This document shows positions 58,098-64,000 of a stretch of 64,000 bases of DNA, one piece after another. The translations under genes and the position numbers were made by a program. The stretch spans positions 1-64,000 of the forward strand of contig CAJTFL010000004.1 in the NCBI GenBank assembly GCA_910575565.1. Reading direction: 5' to 3'. The number at the start of each line of letters is the position of its first letter. Within the stretch, counting starts at the first letter, position 1. The notes under the pieces are model-generated. The model had not been told where the DNA came from and made no database searches. It saw only the letters and a program-made list of their open reading frames with translations. The stretch comes from Lachnospiraceae bacterium. GTDB taxonomy: Bacteria; Bacillota; Clostridia; Lachnospirales; Lachnospiraceae.

Positions 58098-60257
58098 TTA
58101 ATCCAATCCACCTCTTTCCATCCCCCCATCCTTCCTGCATTCCTTAGCTTCCAGCTTAAACAGCCGTGCGCTAAATTCCCTGGCCATCTTTACCGTAAAG
58201 CTTCCGTCGTCCCTGCTCCATCTTGCAGGAACCTGGAAATCTTCCCCAGAAGGATAAACCTGGGTAAGCTTCACTTCCCTGCCCTTAAAGCATCCTACGG
58301 GTATCTTTTGGCAAACATCATCTGAAGACCTGCGCCATACGGCCACGTAGGCAGTATCCTGCACGCGCAGGCCTAAAGCTGACCAAGGATCCCGGTAATG
58401 GGAAAACCCTAAAGGCCAGAAGGGAAGGGCCTGGCGGATATCCTTCCTGATCGCCTTATAGCAGGAAATTCCTTCCCGGATTAACCCTGCCCTGGCATCG
58501 GACAGGCTCAGGATATGGCCGCTTTGGTGGATCCGGAGAAGCATTGCGTTAACCATATTAAAAATGGTCTCCTCCTCATCCCCGCCTTCCATGGGATAAG
58601 ACCAGACTGCCGCCTGTTCAGGGGTAAGGCCGGAAGGCGCATTGGCCGCAATGGTGGCATACTTAATGTAATCCTCCTGGTCGCTGGTAGACTGGATACT
58701 GTGGCGGCTAAGCATTCCATAATCAATCCGCATCCCGCCACTGGAGCAATTTTCAATCACCAGATCCGGATACCGCCTAAATATCCCATCCAGCCATTCC
58801 AAGTATGCCTGGTTATGGCCGTAAAGGCCGTCCCCGCTGCTGTCCGCATCCTGATCCGTGCCAATGCCCGGCTCAATATTATAATCCATTTTAATGTAGC
58901 CTACACCGTACTCTTCCACCATGCGCCTAATTACGCTTGTGGCATACTCCCTTACCTGAGGGTTACGGAAATCCAGCTGGTAACGGCTCCTGTAAGCCAC
59001 CTTTTTCCCATGACGCTTAAAATACCAGCTTTCCGGGACTTGATCAGCCATAGGGCAATTTATCCCCATCACCTCGATTTCCAGCCAAAGGCCTGGGATC
59101 ATGCCGCAGGAGCGGATATGATCCATCACTTCCTTAATCCCTCCTGGAAACCGCTCCATGCTTGGCATCCACTCCCCCACGCTGTCCCACCAATGCCCGG
59201 CAGAATACCAGCCGCAGTCCACGCAATAGTATTCACAGCCCATCTCCGCCGCCCGTTTGATCATGGGCAGCTCCTTCTTTGTCGTAGGCTCCCCGAAAAG
59301 GCAGTTCATGTAATCATTAAAGATAACCGGCAATTTTTCATTGTCCTGGTTTTTCCGCCGGATCGCCCTGCGGTACTGGGTAAGCGCCCCGACGGCCTCA
59401 TCAAGGCCCCCTTTTGCCGAGCCCACCGCTGTCTTTACGCTGACGAAGGTTTCCCCTGGCTTTAATGATTTAAACCAATGGCTCTGAAGCTCTGTAGGCC
59501 CGCTTAATTTCAGGTAATACTGCCCGTCCTCGTCACTGATTTCCCAGTACCAGGAACCGTTGTGTTCAATCTGCCAAAACAGGCTGCTTTCCGTTTCTTC
59601 ATTTTTTAAAATCCCCATTGGCAGATATTCCTTGGTAGACCAAGCGCCTGTATTCCCAATCCCTATGGTGGTGGATGAACGGTGGTAATCTTCCGGCTGG
59701 ACACAGGACATTCCCAATTCGCCAAAGGTAAAATCATTCCAATGAAATTCCTTCTGCCACCCGTTCCTTGGGAGATAAAGCCGCATCTTCTCATCCCCAT
59801 CCATCAGCCCTTCCTTGGTTATCCCGGCTAAGGCAAAGGAAGATACATACTCGATTCCCTGGCTTTCCTGCCCCTTATTCACCACCTCAGTCCAGGAACG
59901 CAGAACCGGTATCCCATCATAAAACTGCATATGGCTGTGAACCTCCAGGCCGGTTTCCTGGTCAAAGGTAATGACCCTTAACTTCCTTCCAAACTCATTC
60001 CGGGCATCCTCCATCCCCTTAAATCTTAACCGGCATCCCGGGGCAGTTCGCACATAATTAGAGCCATGCTGCTTTCCCAGCTTATTCTGCCCTGACACAG
60101 ACAGCTCCACTAAGGTAAAGGACTGGACTCCCGTCCTGGAGGTAATGTCCCCTTCCTCAAAAGGCAGCGCAGAACAATGCAGAAGCTTTACTTCCTGCTC
60201 ATCCGTTACCCCGAAAACCAGGTTAAGGCCATTTTCATTGATTTCAATTTTTTTCAT
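58098..60257 (-). CDS. Alpha-galactosidase (glycoside hydrolase family 36)
   Basis: 719-aa cytosolic enzyme that removes alpha-1,6-galactose from raffinose-type or galactomannan oligosaccharides. N-terminal beta-sandwich (1-300), then a TIM barrel with the nucleophile D458 (GYIKMDYN) and acid/base D526 (STSDQEDY), and the substrate motif ENCSSGGMRIDYG. GH36 pattern; activity on alpha-N-acetylgalactosaminides cannot be excluded. ATG 60257 is preferred, with AGGTG upstream. It is the last intact gene of the operon with the sugar permeases. Confidence 0.93.
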   Translation of the reverse strand: MKKIEINENGLNLVFGVTDEQEVKLLHCSALPFEEGDITSRTGVQSFTLVELSVSGQNKLGKQHGSNYVRTAPGCRLRFKGMEDARNEFGRKLRVITFDQETGLEVHSHMQFYDGIPVLRSWTEVVNKGQESQGIEYVSSFALAGITKEGLMDGDEKMRLYLPRNGWQKEFHWNDFTFGELGMSCVQPEDYHRSSTTIGIGNTGAWSTKEYLPMGILKNEETESSLFWQIEHNGSWYWEISDEDGQYYLKLSGPTELQSHWFKSLKPGETFVSVKTAVGSAKGGLDEAVGALTQYRRAIRRKNQDNEKLPVIFNDYMNCLFGEPTTKKELPMIKRAAEMGCEYYCVDCGWYSAGHWWDSVGEWMPSMERFPGGIKEVMDHIRSCGMIPGLWLEIEVMGINCPMADQVPESWYFKRHGKKVAYRSRYQLDFRNPQVREYATSVIRRMVEEYGVGYIKMDYNIEPGIGTDQDADSSGDGLYGHNQAYLEWLDGIFRRYPDLVIENCSSGGMRIDYGMLSRHSIQSTSDQEDYIKYATIAANAPSGLTPEQAAVWSYPMEGGDEEETIFNMVNAMLLRIHQSGHILSLSDARAGLIREGISCYKAIRKDIRQALPFWPLGFSHYRDPWSALGLRVQDTAYVAVWRRSSDDVCQKIPVGCFKGREVKLTQVYPSGEDFQVPARWSRDDGSFTVKMAREFSARLFKLEAKECRKDGGMERGGLD

Positions 60258-60318
60258 GGTTTGCACCTGTTCCTCTCATGTTTTTTCCCTATCCTTCATT
60301 CCATTATTCCAAGAGTCT

Positions 60319-61161
60319 CTATCCCTTTACCGATCCGCTCATCAAGCCGGATAAAAAGTAATTTTGCAGGAACAAAAACAGGCAGGTGACGGGGAATACC
60401 GCTACCACGGAAGCAGCCATAAGCCCTCCCCAGTCAATGATATTTGATCCTTTAAACAGCATAATCGCCGGAGTTAAGGTCCTGTATTTATCCGTGGAAA
60501 TAAAAATATAGCCAAACATAAATTCATTCCAGGCCTGGATAAATGCGTAAAGACCAGTGGAAACCAGGCTGGGGATCGATATGGGCAGAATAATCTTGAC
60601 CATCATCTGGAACTTATTGGTTCCGTCAATCTCTGCCGCTTCCTCCAAGGTAATGGGCACAGTATCAAAAAAGCTGCTCATCATAAATGTGCACAGAGGA
60701 ATCACAAACGTGGTATACGAAAGGATAAGGGAGATATAGGATTCCAAAAAACCGCAATTCCTCATAATCATATAGAGCGGCACTAAAAGGAGCACACCTG
60801 GGATCATCTGGGATACCAGCATGGCAAAATTCGAGAGCTTAACCATCTTTTCCTTGTAATAGCGGCTAAACGCGTAGCCTGCCATTACCGCAATCACCAT
60901 GGAAATCAGGCAGGCAGCCACCGATACCAGGAAGCTGTTCTTTATGTACCGCAAAAACCCTGCCGTAAACAATACCTTTGAAAAGCTTTTAAACGTGGGC
61001 GCCGCCGTAAACAGGGAAGGGACGGCCGCCCGTATCTCCGAATCCGGCTTTATTGCCGACACCACCATCCAGTAAAAAGGAAAGGCGCAGATAAACGCAA
61101 ATACCGCCAACAAAATATAGGAGATAAGATCAATAACCCATTTCTTTTTCTTGTTCACCAT
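60319..61161 (-). CDS. Carbohydrate ABC transporter permease (MalG type)
   Basis: 280-aa inner-membrane permease with six TM helices and the EAA loop EAAEIDGTNKFQMMVKIILP that couples to the ATPase. It ends LFLQNYFLSGLMSGSVKG, the standard MalG-type C-terminus. GGAGGAGCC precedes ATG 61161; 8 bases after the partner permease. No ATPase is in the operon, so a shared MsmK-type ATPase elsewhere is probable. Confidence 0.93.
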   Translation of the reverse strand: MVNKKKKWVIDLISYILLAVFAFICAFPFYWMVVSAIKPDSEIRAAVPSLFTAAPTFKSFSKVLFTAGFLRYIKNSFLVSVAACLISMVIAVMAGYAFSRYYKEKMVKLSNFAMLVSQMIPGVLLLVPLYMIMRNCGFLESYISLILSYTTFVIPLCTFMMSSFFDTVPITLEEAAEIDGTNKFQMMVKIILPISIPSLVSTGLYAFIQAWNEFMFGYIFISTDKYRTLTPAIMLFKGSNIIDWGGLMAASVVAVFPVTCLFLFLQNYFLSGLMSGSVKG

Positions 61162-61169
61162 GGCTCCTC

Positions 61170-62066
61170 CTATTCCAGGGACTCGCTGATTTTCATCCGC
61201 TGCCGGTAATAAATCACAAACATAACCGCCATAACCGCAAACATCATGGTAGACAAGGCTGACGCCGCGCCTACATTGAATTTTTTCATGGAATACCGGT
61301 AAATCATAATGGGCAGCGTCTGGGTCGCGTAATTAGGCCCGCCTTCCGTAAGGATCCAGATAAAATCAAAATTAATGGCCGTCCATATGATATGCAAAAA
61401 TACGATCACCAGCGATACGGATTTTAGCTGGGGCAGCGTGATATAAATGAAGCGCTTAACCAAGCCTGCCCCGTCTATGGCTGCAGCTTCCAAAAGATCC
61501 CCTGAGATTGCCTGCATGGCAGATAAAAAGGAAATGGTGTAATACGGAAAAGATCTCCATATATTGATCAGCACCACCGTCGCCATGGCATACCTGGAAT
61601 CTCCCAAAAAATCTATGGGCGCATCCGTGATATGGAGGTTTTGCAGGGCGTAATTTACCACCCCGAATTCCGTGTTCAGCATCCAGTCCCAAGTCATCCC
61701 GGCTACAATAATCGGAACCAGCCAAGGGATGAAAATTAACGTCCGAAACACAGACCTCCCTTTAAATTCACGGTTCAGCAAAACCGCCGTCGCCATGCCT
61801 GCCAGGTATTCGCCCAATACCGAAAATACCGTATAGCAAATGGTATTGCAAATCGTCTGCCCAAAGCGCTCGTCCGCCATGATAACGCCAAAATTTTCCA
61901 GCCCTGCGAAACCTTCCCCAGGCTTTATTAGGCTTACCTGGAAAAAGGAATCGTGGATTACCTTAAGCAGCGGATACCCTTTTAGGGAAACCAAAAATAA
62001 CAATGCGGGAATGATCATCACCAGGGCTGTCCTAGTCTTCCTCCTGTTCCTGGCCGTTTTTCTCAT
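61170..62066 (-). CDS. Carbohydrate ABC transporter permease (MalF type)
   Basis: 298-aa permease with six TM helices and the EAA loop EAAAIDGAGLVKRFIYITLP. The start MRKTARNRRKTRTALVMIIP at 62066 has GGAAGG upstream. Pairs with the MalG-type subunit to import alpha-galactosides, judged by the neighbouring alpha-galactosidase. Confidence 0.93.
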   Translation of the reverse strand: MRKTARNRRKTRTALVMIIPALLFLVSLKGYPLLKVIHDSFFQVSLIKPGEGFAGLENFGVIMADERFGQTICNTICYTVFSVLGEYLAGMATAVLLNREFKGRSVFRTLIFIPWLVPIIVAGMTWDWMLNTEFGVVNYALQNLHITDAPIDFLGDSRYAMATVVLINIWRSFPYYTISFLSAMQAISGDLLEAAAIDGAGLVKRFIYITLPQLKSVSLVIVFLHIIWTAINFDFIWILTEGGPNYATQTLPIMIYRYSMKKFNVGAASALSTMMFAVMAVMFVIYYRQRMKISESLE

Positions 62067-62084
62067 GTCCAAAAACCTTCCCCC

Positions 62085-63015
62085 TTATTTGCTTAATTCC
62101 CCGGTATCGGAAAGGGAAGCATTCACTGCGTCGCCCAGCCACGCCGCTGCCTCCTGGGGGCTTTTCCCTTCCTGCAAAACCTTCGCAATGGAATCACTCA
62201 TCGCCTGTGTAACGCCAGCCAATGTCACCGGCGGGAAAGACACCCCTTCCGCTTCAAGCTCTGAAAAGCCTTTGCTCCAGATGCTTTCCACGTATACGTC
62301 ACTTCTGGGGGAACCGTAAGACCATACCTTATCCTGCCATTCTTTCCCGGCTATCGCTTTCATCAGCGCGATGGCTCCCTCTTTATTTTTGCTGTCCTTA
62401 AACACAAACATCGGCTTGCATTCCATATAGGTATAAGGCTTGCTGCCCTCCGGGTAAGGAATCGGGTGTACGCTCACATCCTTCATGGTATCCTCGTACT
62501 GGCTTTCCTTATTTCGCAGCCAGTTCCCGGACACATGGGAAGCCACAAGGCCGGTACAGAAATTATCATCCGTTTCTTCCCAGGACCAGTTTTTTGCGCT
62601 TGGGTTTACAATTCCCCGTTCAAACAGATCCTGGTAAAACTGGAAGGCCATAGGCACAGTCCGGCACATTCCCGCCTGCCGCTGCCGTCAATATCTTTTC
62701 ATGGAGCATTTCATAGGTGAAATTCGTACAGTTTACTTTATATCCTGTCTCTTCCTCAAACTGTTTAATCATTTCCAGAGAATACGTTTCCTTGTCGCTC
62801 CCCGAAGTCCACTGGGTCCATATCTCTATGGTCTGCCCCTCCCCCGGCTTCTTCGTTTCCCCATTCCCTGCCTGGGAAGGCGCAGGCGCGTCCCCGCCTG
62901 TTGTCTCGTTTGCCGCCCCGCCTGTTTTTCCGTCTGCTGCCCCGCCTGTGCCATTGCAGGCGGCAAGTGAAGCTGCCATAGTAAGTGCCAGCATTAAGCT
63001 CATCGCTTTTTTCAT
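62085..63015 (-). pseudogene. Sugar ABC transporter binding lipoprotein with internal deletion
   Basis: The N-terminal part (63015 to about 62650) has a lipoprotein signal (MKKAMSLMLALTMAASLAAC) and the first lobe up to LTAAAGGNVPD. The C-terminal part (about 62660-62085, another frame) resumes at PMAFQFYQDLFERGIVNPSA and runs to the normal end. Relatives are about 420-440 aa; roughly 110-120 aa from the middle are missing and the frame shifts. Without it, import through the two permeases would need another binding protein. Confidence 0.8.
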
Positions 63016-63122
63016 CGTAAATTACCCCTTTCTCTCCTACAAAATCCATTTTATTTCCATCAGTTATATGCGCATATCCCTTTGATACCCCGACCTTATC
63101 ACAGCCACTGCTTTTCTGCAAT

Positions 63123-63155
63123 AAAAAAGAGGGGGTCTGTTAAAAACACCCCCTT
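63123..63155 (-). terminator. Terminator of the regulator gene
   Basis: Minus strand: GGGGGT pairs with ACCCCC around a T-rich loop, then TCTTTTTT. Separates the regulator from the binding-protein gene. Confidence 0.7.
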
Positions 63156-63194
63156 ATTCATTAAAAATGCCCCTCTGCCTGAACAAAACAGCCC

Positions 63195-64000
63195 TTACCG
63201 GTTTACCCGTTTATAGCTAACTGGGCTTTCCCCATAATACTGTTTAAATTTTTCCGAAAACGCTTTCGTGTCGTTATACCCTACCTTTTTCGCCAGCTCC
63301 TGGACACTGAGCCCATTATCCGCCAGCAGCAGTTCCAACGCCTTTTCCATCCTCACCGACGCCAAGTAATCCTTAAAATTTTTCCCAGTCTTCTGCTTAA
63401 AAAACGCGCTGAAATAATACGGGTTCATAAAAAATTCCTTGGAAAGAATCTTTAAATTAATGTCCTGGCCGTAATGTTCACGGATATACAGCTTAATGTT
63501 CCGAACCGTCTCATTTTCGCCGCCCATATTGGGAAACACCCGCTTTTCAATAAACTGGGTGATATAATCTGTAACATAAGACTCCAATTCATGGAACGTC
63601 TCCAAATCCCGCACCTGGGACACAAAATGCTCATACTGGCTTCTGTCTGCCTCCCCTATCTGACAGTAATTGCACAGCTCCCTCATCAGTTCCATAAGAA
63701 GGGCAACACACCGGTTTTCCGCCACTACCCGGTTCCCATAATGGATCTCCCCAATCAAGCCAATGCAGGCAGGCAGCTTTTCCCTCCACCCCGGTTCCTG
63801 GTGAAGGATGGAACGCACAAGCTCCTGATAAGCTGCGTTGTAATCATCAAAAGATTTATCATACTCTTTATTAATATGGTCATACACCGTAATTTTATCC
63901 GGTTGAAAATAATAAAGCTTACAGGCAAATGACGCCGTTTTCCAGGCAAATTTTAACTGTGAAAGGCTGTCTATCCTTTTTCCAATTCCTGCGGCCAGGC
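63195..64000 (-). CDS. AraC/YesN-type regulator (5' end outside window)
   Basis: Open to the window edge. The visible 268 residues have a helical middle part and a C-terminal AraC domain: INLKILSKEFFMNPYYFSAF, QKTGKNFKDYLASVRMEKAL and LSVQELAKKVGYNDTKAFSE. The frame continues upstream (SLSQLKFAWKTASFACKLYY), consistent with a YesN-type response regulator whose receiver domain lies beyond base 64000. It would control the adjacent alpha-galactoside import operon. Confidence 0.85.
   Translation of the reverse strand, partial: LAAGIGKRIDSLSQLKFAWKTASFACKLYYFQPDKITVYDHINKEYDKSFDDYNAAYQELVRSILHQEPGWREKLPACIGLIGEIHYGNRVVAENRCVALLMELMRELCNYCQIGEADRSQYEHFVSQVRDLETFHELESYVTDYITQFIEKRVFPNMGGENETVRNIKLYIREHYGQDINLKILSKEFFMNPYYFSAFFKQKTGKNFKDYLASVRMEKALELLLADNGLSVQELAKKVGYNDTKAFSEKFKQYYGESPVSYKRVNR

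Noticed and set aside
58515..59465. 316-codon open frame on the plus strand
   Set aside because: It is antisense to the catalytic barrel of the alpha-galactosidase, which has all its motifs; no ribosome site or family match.

Overview
The window looks like chromosome from an anaerobic, spore-forming Firmicute, most likely Lachnospiraceae. The clues are an Rnf complex in the order C-D-G-E-A-B, a CooS-type CO dehydrogenase, CotF-like spore coat proteins, strong AGGAGG ribosome sites and many Lachnospiraceae-type Rpn (PD-(D/E)XK) transposase-like genes. Housekeeping stretches are visibly GC-richer than several AT-rich accessory stretches (about 17.7-25.6 kb, 45.1-48.7 kb, 54.0-57.7 kb) that are crowded with broken genes. 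The species cannot be fixed from this sequence alone.

Layout. 0-7 kb: end of an IS630 transposase, then tRNA/rRNA/protein modification genes (mtaB; an operon prmA-rsmE-cysteine desulfurase-thiI) with a small HPr-like gene lacking the catalytic histidine. 7-10 kb: a MarR regulator divergent from citrate synthase across a shared palindromic promoter, then two spore-coat genes and a small coiled-coil protein in its own transcription unit. 10-17.7 kb: a MerR regulator fused to a methyltransferase, followed by a promoter of MerR type (19-bp spacer containing a dyad) and the dTDP-rhamnose genes rfbA-B-D-C, then a K+ channel and a SpoU/TrmH-type methyltransferase.

17.7-25.7 kb is a gene graveyard: a frameshifted ACT protein, a DUF1349 gene, Rpn and DUF5688 remnants, a TetR gene beside a shattered heavy-metal P-type ATPase, an integrase N-terminus, an IS3 remnant, a complete Rpn gene and a frameshifted helix-turn-helix repeat gene. 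It ends at an intact tRNA-Leu(UAG). A 3' half of a second tRNA-Leu with its terminator lies 6.4 kb away, which suggests integration or rearrangement at tRNA-Leu genes.

25.8-31 kb: the CO dehydrogenase operon cooS-cooF-FAD oxidoreductase, and a chemotaxis receptor that has lost its sensor domain. 31-35 kb: a GH120-type beta-xylosidase divergent from an AraC regulator, and tRNA-Ala(GGC). 35-40.5 kb: the complete Rnf operon, whose RnfE carries an unusual Cys-rich, Ala/Lys-rich tail. Rnf would link ferredoxin reduced by CO oxidation to NAD+ and an ion gradient. 40.9-45 kb: a MarR regulator with a heterodimeric ABC exporter.

45.7-48.5 kb holds the most unusual unit: a compact operon of a TPR sensor histidine kinase, a receiver-only response regulator and a PIN-domain nuclease with a Cys-rich insert, next to a candidate recombinase remnant. 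It resembles the two-component defence systems called Detocs but with a different effector. 48.7-54 kb: a transglutaminase-like protein, two secreted proteins sharing an approximately 84-bp upstream element, and a WYL regulator with a DUF3795 protein. 54-58 kb: another graveyard (DnaC-like, ISAs1, PPOX, HicA and TerL fragments, an Rpn gene) with a DUF6442/XRE pair under a large dyad and two tandem candidate small RNAs, each ending in a terminator. 58-64 kb: an alpha-galactosidase operon with two sugar permeases, a binding protein broken by an internal deletion, and a YesN/AraC-type regulator running off the window.
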